The notes under the pieces were generated by a model. That model saw only the letters and a list, made by a program, of their open reading frames with translations, was not told the DNA's origin and ran no database searches. 64,000 nt of DNA from Strigamia acuminata (lineage: Eukaryota > Arthropoda > Chilopoda > Geophilomorpha > Linotaeniidae), in the NCBI GenBank assembly GCA_949358305.1, contig OX442316.1, positions 3,100,001 to 3,164,000 of the forward strand. The letters run 5' to 3'. Below, one piece after another: positions 12,191-21,939 of the stretch (within the stretch, counting starts at the first letter, position 1; each line of letters starts with the position of its first letter). The position numbers were made by a program, and so were the translations under genes.

Positions 12191-12263
12191 GTTTTCCCGC
12201 TAGAGGATTTTGATGCTACGACGTCAGAGTTTGTCAAGCAATGGCCGAGTGATAAACTTGAAA
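11728..12263. repeat. Duplicated promoter/foldable block, copy A
   Basis: Direct repeat of 21108-21637, aligned by eye at roughly 95% or better over about 530 bp, with small indels. It holds (i) a segment at 11760-11954 with nested perfect stems: 11760-11767 with 11866-11873, 11878-11883 with 11918-11923, 11894-11899 with 11908-11913, and 11942-11946 with 11950-11954; and (ii) a first-exon-like block (12056-12190, minus strand) with a 16-codon ORF and a splice donor. The two copies bracket the importin-alpha and LRR genes. Confidence 0.9.
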
Positions 12264-13184
12264 TACCGATGTCGGTATTTGCAAAAAAATAATAATAATA
12301 AAAAAATGTGTTCAAAATTATGGAAAAAAATCAAAATGCACCTAAAATAACCGATAATTTATTTTCTTGCAATAACATTTTTGTTTTAACTCAATAAATC
12401 TGTAAAAGAATTTCAAAAAATCCTCTTTTGAAGAAGAACAACAAACTTTGGAATTGGAAAAAGAACATATTTCGTGGAACTTATAAGATCATATGATGTA
12501 TAAAATTTCACTAATTATTCCACACAATTCATACTTTTTTTAGTAGCGCTTAGAAACAAAGTAATAAAATAACTAATCACCACTAAGCAAACCATTCGCA
12601 CATGCAGTACTTGTATAAAAGCTCCGCTGCTTTTCAAAACAAAGCAAACTGGAAAATTATTGTCGTGTACATTCCAACATATATTCGATCAAATTAAATC
12701 ACTAAATTAAAAATAAGTGGTTTAAATTTTTTAAAAAACAACGATAAGTTGGAATTCAAATTTATTTCTGTTTTTTAATTTTTTTTCTTCAGTATTATCA
12801 GTTATAGATTTTAAAATTTTTACAGTAGCTTTTAAAAATTTTACAGGAATTTTTAAAAATTTTATAGAAATTTTTAGAATTTTTACAGGAATTTTTAGAA
12901 TTTTTACAGAAATTTATCGCGCAGGAACGAAACATGATTAAAGTGAAATTATAATGATTTTTAGAAATAAGTTATTCAGTTGCCAAATTATTTTTCTTTT
13001 AATTTGTACACAAAAAAGAGTTATTTTAGTGTATTATTTTCTTTTCAATAGAAAAATATACTTTCTTGCAGTAGTGTTCACGGTTGCTTATAAAAATAAT
13101 TTAAAAAGCAACTAAATTTCTTCAGTGTCTTTATAAAAAGAGGCGCATATCAGAATTTGAAACTGTCGGATCAAATGGAAACCC
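12264..13184. other. AT-rich spacer downstream of importin-alpha gene
   Basis: Presumably holds the importin-alpha 3' UTR. A short array at about 12820-12915 repeats a unit like aaaaattttacaggaattttt. Nothing else recognised. Confidence 0.5.
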
Positions 13185-15525
13185 TTATTCAGCAGCATTC
13201 GGAATCGGATCAGGATCCTCATCCACATCATCCACATCCTCATACTCATTTGTAAAAAAAAAAATACATTAATTTTGTGGATTCCAAATTTCAAAAATCG
13301 TTCTCACCTCTTCAGAGAAATATTGATCTATTATATCGTACGTTAATCTACATATCTCGTCGTCCTGATGATCATTCTGTAGTTCTTCTATTGTGTCCAA
13401 ACCTGTTAAAAACGAAGTAATCTTAATCATTCAGTTGCTACTTTATAACTTCGCAACTTGCCGCCACAGTTCTCGATCGTGGTACAAATTGCTTTTAACT
13501 GGTGTTCAGCCCTCCGGAGAATATTCATAAGTGCGTCCAAGACAACTTGAATCACCTCAACGTCTTCACAGTTGAGTAGACTGCAGAAGGGCCGTATCAC
13601 TTCTTCTTGTATCAAATATGCAATCCGGTTTTGGTTACGGCTGCGTGTTAGGTTTCTGATGGCCCAAGCGGCTTCCTGTTGTGTTTGGATATTCCCCTGC
13701 AAACATTTCAAACACATTAATAACGGAACATCGCTAATGGAAATCACTAGCTGCATTCAAAAATTAAAATAACAATTTTAGTTTAAGTGTATTTTAAGCT
13801 TTAACATGGGTTTAAACAGGAAATGATGTCATTTTTGATTTAAAATTGAAGTAAAACACAAAATGTTTTAGTTATTGAATGCAGCTACTATTGTCTCACC
13901 TTTCCTAAATGATGAATTATTAAAGGAATCAGATTCGCATCAATAAGTGCCTGCACTTGTTGCTGAGTTCCCGCAGTAATATTGGACAAAACCCCCAGAG
14001 ATTCCTAGCAGAATCAACAAAAATATATTTATTCATTGATTGAATTCAATTTAAATGTTCACCTTATTGATTTCAAAATTCTGATGCGTGAGTAGGGTTG
14101 GAAAATGAGAAAACGCGTTACAATCTAAAACAACTTGCGTCTGTTCGTCACTGCCAGATATAATATTTCCTACGGCCAAAATTGCTGCAGTCTGATGAAA
14201 TAAAACGTTTCAAATGTTTTTAAAAAAGTTTAATCAATTTTCTTTTTTTTTTCAAAAAAGCTTTCTATACCATACCTGTACTTTGACTTGCTCGTGACTT
14301 AGAAGTAGTACGAGGTCCTGAACGACTCCGCAGTCTATGACCATTTGAATCTGCTCAATACCTCCATCGGTCAAATACGACAAAGCCCAAACAGTGTATT
14401 CTAGAATCTGACAAAATAAAATAAAATAAAATAAAAAGAAACAAAAAAATACATCGTTAATTTTATATGGCGTTAATTTACTAGTTTTTTAATTTACAAT
14501 ATGAAAAATAGTTACATTAACATCGGTATGATGAATAAGTATGCACAAAGCGGAAAGAATCTCGTTTATAGTTTCGGCAGGAGGGCTCGGATCGTTTTTC
14601 CGACACAAGTTCATTATGACCCACGTTACGTTGCGTAGAGATGAAATGGGAATTTCGGCATTTATGAAGGCTAGTAATGGTTGAACTACACCCAAAGAAA
14701 GAACATAGTCTCGTAACCCGGATCCATCTCCAATAATGTTTGCTAGTGCGCAAACAGCTTGCTCGCAAACATTCTGGTGCGGAGAATGTAAAAGCTGTAA
14801 GATTAATGGCACCGCTCCTAAGACAGATTGAGAATTGGATTCAAAATTATTCAAAATGTGTTGATAAAACACCTGTTTTTCCTAGTAATACCTGCATTTA
14901 CAACCGCTTGCGTCTGTTGCGGCGTGCCACTTGTAACAAGTGTCAATACCACCGCAGCATCGAATTGAAGGGATTCACTAAAATTGAAATTGAAATTTAA
15001 TTTAATAAATTTAATTTAATTTTAATTGTTTTACTTTTCGATACATTCTAAAATATGAACTAAAATCGGGACTATTCCGGATTGAATATAATCGTCTATT
15101 GGAGGAGGACCATTGGATAAAAGCTTTCTAATAGTTTGCGCAGTCTGTAATAGTATGGCTGGTTGATCACGGTGATCACAGCTCGCGTTTAAAACTATCG
15201 TCTCCAAACTGGGGTCGTTTAAACCTTTGTCAGTTTCGTCTTTGTCGGTCGAGTCTGCTTGCGCAGTTTCATCTTTGTCGGTCGAGTGTGTTTGCGTACG
15301 TTCGTCTTTGCTGCTGTCTGTTTCCGGCACGTTGCTTTGTTGCAATAAAGATCCTTTATTTTTACTTGTTCTCAGCTCCACGGTCTCTTCATTCATAATG
15401 GAATACTGAAAATATATTAAAAAATAATCAAATAAAATAAAATAAAAATGTAACTTAAGTGCTACGTCGGCTTATACCCAGGGATATACGGCACTTACAC
15501 TGTGGAATCTTGTGTCTTCCATCAT
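13185..15525 (-). CDS. Diverged importin subunit alpha (karyopherin alpha)
   Basis: Nuclear-import adaptor family: ARM repeats bind NLS cargo, the N-terminal IBB domain binds importin-beta. Exons: 15525-15499, 15405-15035, 14977-14892, 14817-14516, 14407-14276, 14191-14063, 14004-13900, 13696-13462, 13402-13308, 13244-13185; 513 residues, the usual length. ARM repeats run from about residue 75 to 480 (for example [20 protein letters not shown]), and an acidic tail ends the protein. The IBB is only vestigial: [21 protein letters not shown] lines up with the basic end of a normal IBB but has lost most Arg/Lys, and the first exon codes for only nine residues. Several NLS-groove Trp residues are replaced (see findings). 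The intron after 13462 uses a GC donor. Probably a fast-evolving, perhaps germline-restricted paralogue; that part is inference. Confidence 0.92.
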
Positions 15526-16576
15526 TCAGATATTGTGGTCTGTGTTAAGCTTCTAAATTTGGGCTTAGTTCATTGGAGCTTAGTCCCTGGATTCAAAAGA
15601 AAATAAGAGAAATGTTTTTACCGAAAACGTTTGTAACCGATTGCTTAGTATTGGGTTGCTGGGGATTCTATATTGTTAAGTTATTCCTCGATTTAAGATT
15701 GTTACGTAATGTTGTGACAATGACGGCTCAAAATAAGTAAAGTTACTTTGGCCTAACAAGCAAGTCAATCTTCCAATACCTGAGAGATGTGCTTAACATA
15801 CACTAATGACTATGCACAATTACGCTGACAGGATTAAACTATTTGCTGATCGGGCCAAAACAACAGCCACATAAGGGAGGGGGGCTTCACGCCACTTCCT
15901 CATTTCTAGCTCCACAGGGAGGCCGGGGGTAAAACGGGTGATTGCAATTTGGTTCTTCTAATGGTACTGTTTCGTCACAAATAACCGTCTCCGATCGATC
16001 GTGACCAGAGACGAAAACTAGGTAAGTACAAAAGTCAACGGAAGAATAAAAGAATCTCCATGTCACTCAATGTTGGTGAGCATATTTAAACCATGGAGGA
16101 AAGGATGGACACAAGGACCAGAGTTCTTAGACACCCTTGTGTTCAGAATAGACAGCGACCGCTGGAAAGGGAGTGAGAGACGGGTAAAGTGAATGAGCCG
16201 CACGTGAAAGGCAGACGAACTAGTTAACCACCTTTCACGGACTAACGACCAGCGAACTGACAAGTGAGACATCGGGAGCAATTGCACAGAACAACCAGAA
16301 ATACGAGCAAGGTGTACGCCATGGCCAGACAAGCTTAGACACCATGGTACATACGAAAAGTGTGTGAGAGAATAACTATCAACGACCAGAATTAACTGAA
16401 ACATCGTAAACAGCAAAGTAAAAAGGAACGGGCATTTACCTTGGTGGGAAGATCTCGTAATGTATCCAGGGCGAACACATCAAGATGGCGGCATCAAAAC
16501 CAGTCAACACCTCTGTTGCCAACTGACTCGCCGTGGAACTTATTTAGGCAGCGAAGTCTTTACGATTAAAACCAGT
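15526..16576. other. Upstream region of importin-alpha gene
   Basis: A 5' UTR segment of the importin-alpha gene probably extends to 15586, where the minus strand shows an acceptor (gaatccag). Farther up the sequence is less AT-rich. A 117-codon minus-strand ORF at 16416-16063 has no recognisable domain. The promoter is not identifiable. Confidence 0.45.
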
Positions 16577-17218
16577 ACTACCGTCTTCCCCCGAACATAA
16601 CGTCATGACGTTATATTCAAGTTTTTTCGAAAATCGCTGTTTTCGAAAGTTTTAGCGATTTCTCGAATATAACGTCACTTCCAATATAACGTCATGACGT
16701 TGTATTCGAATACAACGTCATGACGTTATATTCGAGTGCATTGATGGGTGCGATGCTGGGAAGGGTTGCGGGGTGCGCTTTTACCAGAAAAACGAATTTG
16801 ACACGTATTTGACACGTATTTGACACGAATTTGACACGAATTTGATATGAATTTGATACGAATTGGACACGAATATAAAACTTACTGTATGTTTTTGTTA
16901 GGCTTCGCCTCGAGGTGGCGCCCGCTACCTTCCTACCCCCGCCCAACCAATCATCACCTTGTTATTTTAATCCTTTTAGTGAAGTGTGATAAATATTATG
17001 CTGTTAAAATGATTTGAGTAATAAAATAACTACTTTTTTGAAAGTAAAATTTTGAATAAAATTAACTTTGTCTAATTTGCATACTCAACTTCTGATTTTT
17101 CAGAAGTTGCATGAAAAAGTACGAATATAACGTCATGACGTAGTGTTCGAATAAAACGTCAGGTGTCGTTGTATTCGAACACAACGTCATGACGTTATGT
17201 TCGGGGGAAGACGGTAGT
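16577..17218. mobile_element. 640-bp inverted-repeat element with palindromic termini
   Basis: Starts actaccgtcttcccccgaac at 16577 and ends with the exact inverse at 17218; the terminal repeats match for about 38 bp and include the palindrome aacgtcatgacgtt. Further copies of that palindrome occur inside, including a perfect ~50-bp palindrome at about 16683-16732 centred on ttcgaa. An internal array of ttgacacgaa-like 10-mers lies at 16796-16875. No transposase ORF; no target duplication is evident. Superfamily unknown. Confidence 0.85.
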
Positions 17219-18601
17219 TTACTCATCTAGCTTTTGTGTCGCTGCACGCAGGACAATACAGCTAATGCGGGACTGTGCGTCAATGAAATTGACACAATAT
17301 AATTTGTATCAACCAAAGGTTTCAAGCAAAATCAATGTCATAAGTCAAATATCAAAAGGTTAGCAACATGCCACGATTCAACTAGTGCAGCTCTTTAATT
17401 ACCCTAGGTAGTAATTACCCTAAAGTAGTTAAAGAAATGCAATGGGGGGGGGGGGGGGGCGCCCAGTTGTTATGCAACCAGTAATAACAACTGTGCTAGA
17501 CGGGTTACATGTCTCTGACTTGCCCTTTAAAAAGAGGGCGTGATCAAAACACACATGCACTACACACACAGTCCCTTCCGCGAAGGTCGTCTGGTGGCTC
17601 TCAACTTAAGGGGCACATCCCTTCTAAACTGGTGACGTCATACTGCAGTCGTGGGGGTCAAGGGGTCTGGCAGGAATGACATCATCTGGTGGGCTGCATG
17701 TTTAGGAGAGGGTGGCTCTACCACACCTATCTTTAATAAGCAAAGAATTAATAGTACTGGGGTACCATGGCCATAGGATGAGTCCTATTTATCTGCCATT
17801 TATATGTACCCAGTCGAGTCGATTGACTCTCATCTCATTGAATTGCCTATCCTTATATCAGCTAAATAGCATCAAACATACGAGGGTCGTTCTCGTCACA
17901 CGTTGCGTTTCTGTACTTAAAAAAATTAAAAAATCCAACCTAAGACATAAGATACTGTATTATGAGGAAGGACTTCGTACAGAAAATGAAATGCTGAATT
18001 GGTTTACCAGTAAGCCATTTAATTCGAATGAGAAATCAGAGGTCGAAAAAAATGATGGATGCATCAAGAATCATAATAGATTTGTTTAATTTAATGATTG
18101 AAATCATAAAAGTTTAATCAAAGTTGTAAAATACGGAACTTACACTAAAATGTTGAAATAATGTTTTTTAATGTTTAACATCGAATCTTAGCTTTTCCCT
18201 GTAGATTACACAAGGTTCCGCCAAACGCCAACCGGAAAACTATTTTCGAGGTATATACATGAAACAACTAATTGTTCAAAATAAGGATAAAACTGATCAG
18301 GATGTCTATAACGCGACACTTTTTCAACCCAATGTCCGCCATTGCTATCGTCAAAACCGATAATGATCCTTGCTATCAGTTAAAATGAATTTTTGGAAAA
18401 TATATGTGAAGTTTGGTATAGTAAATAACAAATTTATTTATTTAAATAATGTTGTGGTTGGTTGGTGTCATGAAGAAAACTAATCAAATTGGTTTGAATT
18501 AACCGCACTGAAAAATAAATGGATGACGTGTATATTAAACACCTTTCGTAATTTTTAGTATTTTTAGAGTTCAAAAGCGATTCTGAATCAAATTTAAAAG
18601 A
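17219..18601. other. Intergenic; possible relic of a thioredoxin-like exon
   Basis: Includes a run of about 17 G at 17443-17459. A plus-strand ORF (17712-18089) ends with a segment (about 17930-18080) containing ILYYEEGLRTENEMLNWFTS, which resembles the end of insect thioredoxin-like proteins (…YF/YY…G…E..VLNWL). No flanking exon or active-site CxxC is visible, so at best it is a gene fragment. No other gene is seen. Confidence 0.25.
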
Positions 18602-19951
18602 TTAAACGTACCTAAAAAAGGTAATTTGAAAGGTCGAATCCCACTGCAGCTTAACATCTAAGCTTTTTCTTTTAATATAAGTTTCAATTCTACCGATATT
18701 CATGTGATGACAACTCCAGATGTATAACGTATTCATTGGATTCCGCACATTCAGCAATTTTTGGATTGAAGTAAAAGTAATGTTGTGGCAATGCGAAAAT
18801 GCTAAAAAATTTAGACATTGCAGCGCATTCGATTCAATTAGTTGCGAAAGAAAATCGTCAGAAAGTTTTTGTTTTTCCGAAATGCACAAATTTTCTAAAC
18901 TTTTACATTGTACCAATAATGTTTTCATTTGTTGTTCACTCATTTGTGATTCGTTACATCGTAAATATAGCTGACGAAGGTTTCTCAGTGGAGCATTCGT
19001 AATATCATTACTTTCATTCGAAATTGAACAATCAATTAATGCCAATTTCTCTAACATTGGGCAAGCGCCATCTATAAGTCTAATATTGACCTGTTCAAAT
19101 TCAGTCAGTTGGAAATTCGTCAATCGTTGCGGCCACATGGAAATATTAAAATCCAAATGAGTTTCGTCACCGATCAACTCTAAGCTTCTTAAATTGGGAA
19201 AAATGGTCCTCACCAACGGAAGATTCGAGCTACGCGTCACTGGGCCGTGTTGGATGGAATATGTGGGCGATATTTTGCGTCTATTCGACTGTTCTGCTAA
19301 CTCAATAAATAATTCGTTCCATCTGTAATGTTGAAACACTTTTAACGTGGTCAGGTGGTTGAGAAGGAACAAATGCCCTTCAGCCGTAGCACGAATTGAT
19401 TCAAGCATCAAAAACTGCAGTTTGACACAACGGCTCAGTGAACGGAGCCCGACGTCAGTTAAACCCCTAAAAGGAATTTTGAGATGTGTCATCAACGGAC
19501 AATTCTCTCCGATTGCAGCAGTTAATTCATCCGTATTATGTGATAGATTATACATCTTCCCAAAGAATAAACGTTGAAGTTTTGGCAAACTTTCAACAAG
19601 TTTGACTGCAGACGCAATTGTGCAACCATAACACATGTTTAATTGCACAAGGTTTTCACAAACCTCACTTATTTTATCGCAAAGAGGAATTATGGCCAGA
19701 TCAAACTTTTCCAAATGGTGTAGTAACACGGTGCCGGAATTAACGAAAACTTTTGAAGAAATTCTTTTTAGGAATGCGGTACCCGTAGTTGCATGTTTCG
19801 GGTCATCAAATGGTAGACACATTCTTTCAAATACGTTGTTAGTAAATATTTGAGGTTGACTTGCCAGTTGATCTTTCATCTCTTCAAATCGAGCAACTAC
19901 CACATCTAAGCACAAGTCTTCCAGACTCGAAGCCGATTTCCTGCGTGGCAT
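18602..19951 (-). CDS. Leucine-rich-repeat protein (AMN1/F-box-LRR like), single coding exon
   Basis: A 449-residue ORF without introns. I start at Met 19951 (MPRRKSASSLEDL) rather than the first ORF Met at 20080, because a good acceptor (ctctgcag) lies at 19957-19964 on the minus strand, five bases before it; the extra upstream residues look like 5' UTR/intron. From about residue 110 the protein shows irregular Cys/Leu-containing LRRs of the AMN1 type (CENLVQLNMCYGC, CPLMTHLKIP, CKSLENLCISE, LNFLAFSHCHNIT). The N-terminal SLEDLCLDVVVARFEE could be a degenerate F-box or SOCS-like helix, which would imply a ubiquitin-ligase adaptor, but the motif is too weak to call. Its 5' UTR exon may be the duplicated block at about 21.5 kb. 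Confidence 0.8.
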   Translation of the reverse strand: MPRRKSASSLEDLCLDVVVARFEEMKDQLASQPQIFTNNVFERMCLPFDDPKHATTGTAFLKRISSKVFVNSGTVLLHHLEKFDLAIIPLCDKISEVCENLVQLNMCYGCTIASAVKLVESLPKLQRLFFGKMYNLSHNTDELTAAIGENCPLMTHLKIPFRGLTDVGLRSLSRCVKLQFLMLESIRATAEGHLFLLNHLTTLKVFQHYRWNELFIELAEQSNRRKISPTYSIQHGPVTRSSNLPLVRTIFPNLRSLELIGDETHLDFNISMWPQRLTNFQLTEFEQVNIRLIDGACPMLEKLALIDCSISNESNDITNAPLRNLRQLYLRCNESQMSEQQMKTLLVQCKSLENLCISEKQKLSDDFLSQLIESNALQCLNFLAFSHCHNITFTSIQKLLNVRNPMNTLYIWSCHHMNIGRIETYIKRKSLDVKLQWDSTFQITFFRYV

Positions 19952-20089
19952 GTCGACTGCAGAGATCCAGATACGAATAATGAAATCCTCGAACAAATTC
20001 TTTGTATAGGCAAAACCTACGGCGTGGTAACGACGCTTGGACGAGACGGGACAAAACGCATGATGCACGTTATTCGTCACAGATTAGTA

Positions 20090-21107
20090 GAGTAGATTAC
20101 TAATCAGGATCAAAATTGTCCATTTTTGTGGCAATCGGGATTAATAAAACTATTAAAATAAAGAATTATTTAACAATTGAAGCCAAAAAATATGTAAACG
20201 GACATAAGTCCATCCGTCATCCCCACACATGAAGGGAGGATTATTTTCGACCAGGAATATTTTTGACAAGTAAAAATTTGGATGCGCAGCTTAGGCTTTA
20301 CGACCTTTTAAAAGGTACGGTACAGTTAGGAATGAAAGGGGAAAATAATATGCTTAATTGTGTTTATTTCGTAGTTTGAACACAAAATTCACAATTATAG
20401 CAAATGTGTTTACATCAATAAATATTAATTCTGTGTTTATATAAAAACTAAAAACAGAATTCTATTTATTTCTTACATATTTCTGCGCATTCGTCAATTG
20501 CTGTTGTGGATGTTTTTAATGGACAATTAACGCTTGACAAGTTTTCATAATAGTAAATAAAAGTAGATCAGCTCAACGGTGATGCGTACTAGGCGAGACC
20601 GGGTGATTCTCAGTTCGCACTTAACACTTACGAATACGTGATGTGCATAGTTTGATGCATTATAAACTATACCAACTAACTTACTTGGCGCAGTGTCGTT
20701 CTCACGACTCGAGCCCAGTATAGTGGCCCGGAAAAAACCGGTGACAACAAACGTAAAATGCAAGAAAAACTTAAAATGCAAGAAAAATGAAAAATGCAAG
20801 AAAAAGCCAAAATCAAAGAAAATGGTTTGTTTAAATAAACAAATAAAAAAAACCCATAAAACCTGCAATAATTTGCAATTTTCACGTATGGATTCTAACT
20901 GCACAAAATTCGAAACAAAACTATTCATCGAAATTATGCGCAAGAATGTGCGCGGAACAGACGCGCATATCTAAGCTTAGATATCAGAACTTGAACTTTA
21001 TTAAATAAAGGTTATTTATATACTGGAATTTAATAATTATTGCAAAATGAGGAAAAATAAAGCTGATAACTAGAATTGAACAAAATTTATACAAAATTTT
21101 ACAATTT
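20090..21107. other. Intergenic/5' intron region of LRR gene
   Basis: AT-rich. A stretch at 20755-20820 repeats aaaaatgcaag-like units and makes artefactual Lys/Cys-rich ORFs. A 63-bp segment at 20988-21050 is a direct repeat of 21629-21691 and carries the palindrome ctttattaaataaag. If the LRR gene starts in the 21.4-21.6 kb block, this interval is its first intron. Confidence 0.4.
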
Positions 21108-21637
21108 CTTGCAGTTTTTAACACAAAAATCATGATTTTTGGCTTCATTCAGTTTGGGATCAGTTGTGCGTAGGCTTATTCATTTCACGGCAACAGCGAA
21201 AGCTGGCGGCTCAAATATCCATTCTAGATAACATCATTTCCAACTTATGAAGCCAAATGGAGTTTCATTTCACCGCAGGTCCGTAGGAATCTGCTCTGAA
21301 CTCCTCGTTTCTTATCATTTCGGGGTTCGCAACCCGATCAAATAAGATCATTGTGTAGGTAGCAAATGCAAGCAAAAACGGCCAACCATCAACCAAACAT
21401 GGAAAAAAAATACAACCAAATCGTAAATAATCTTACGCCGAATCGATTAAAATCGTTAGAAATTATTAAACGAAACTTAAACAATAAAAATTACTAATTT
21501 TGAAGGAGGATAAACACAACGTGCTTCGGTTGATCGTCCGCCATTTCGTCTACTGCGGTTCGGAGTTTTCCCGCTAGAGGTTTTTAATGTTATGACGTCA
21601 GAATTTGTCAAGTAATGGCCGCGTGATAAACTTGAAC
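21108..21637. repeat. Duplicated promoter/foldable block, copy B
   Basis: Direct repeat of 11728-12263. It keeps all stems of the foldable segment; one stem differs by A to G opposite T (GCAGAT becomes GCAGGT), which preserves pairing as a wobble. It also keeps the splice donor (last exon base 21437, minus strand) and the 16-codon ORF with one substitution. The block is itself flanked by a 63-bp direct repeat (20988-21050 and 21629-21691). On the minus strand it could provide the promoter and 5' UTR exon of the LRR gene. Confidence 0.9.
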
Positions 21638-21939
21638 TTTATTAAATAAAGTCTATTTATACACTGGAATTTAATAATTAATGCAGAATGATTTAAAATA
21701 AAGATGCACATTTTATAATAGAAGTTGATAACTGGGAATATCGAGTTATTCTGATGACCCCGAGTTATTATCACAGCAAAAAAATCAAAAAAATGTCCTA
21801 AATTCGTTACAATCTTGTTAATTTAATTGATTATTTTTGAAATATTATTTGTGACAGTTGTGGAGGTGTTGGTTGAGTTGAGTTGTGTTGGTATGGGAAT
21901 TAATAAGTGGCACAGAAATTGCAGATAGGCACAATTCTT

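Noticed and set aside
16063-16416. 117-codon minus-strand ORF upstream of importin-alpha
   Set aside because: No domain, no splice context linking it to the importin-alpha frame, and normal family length is reached without it.
20545-20974. ORFs on both strands (Phe-rich minus, Lys/Cys-rich plus)
   Set aside because: Driven by a short aaaaatgcaag-type repeat; no family resemblance.
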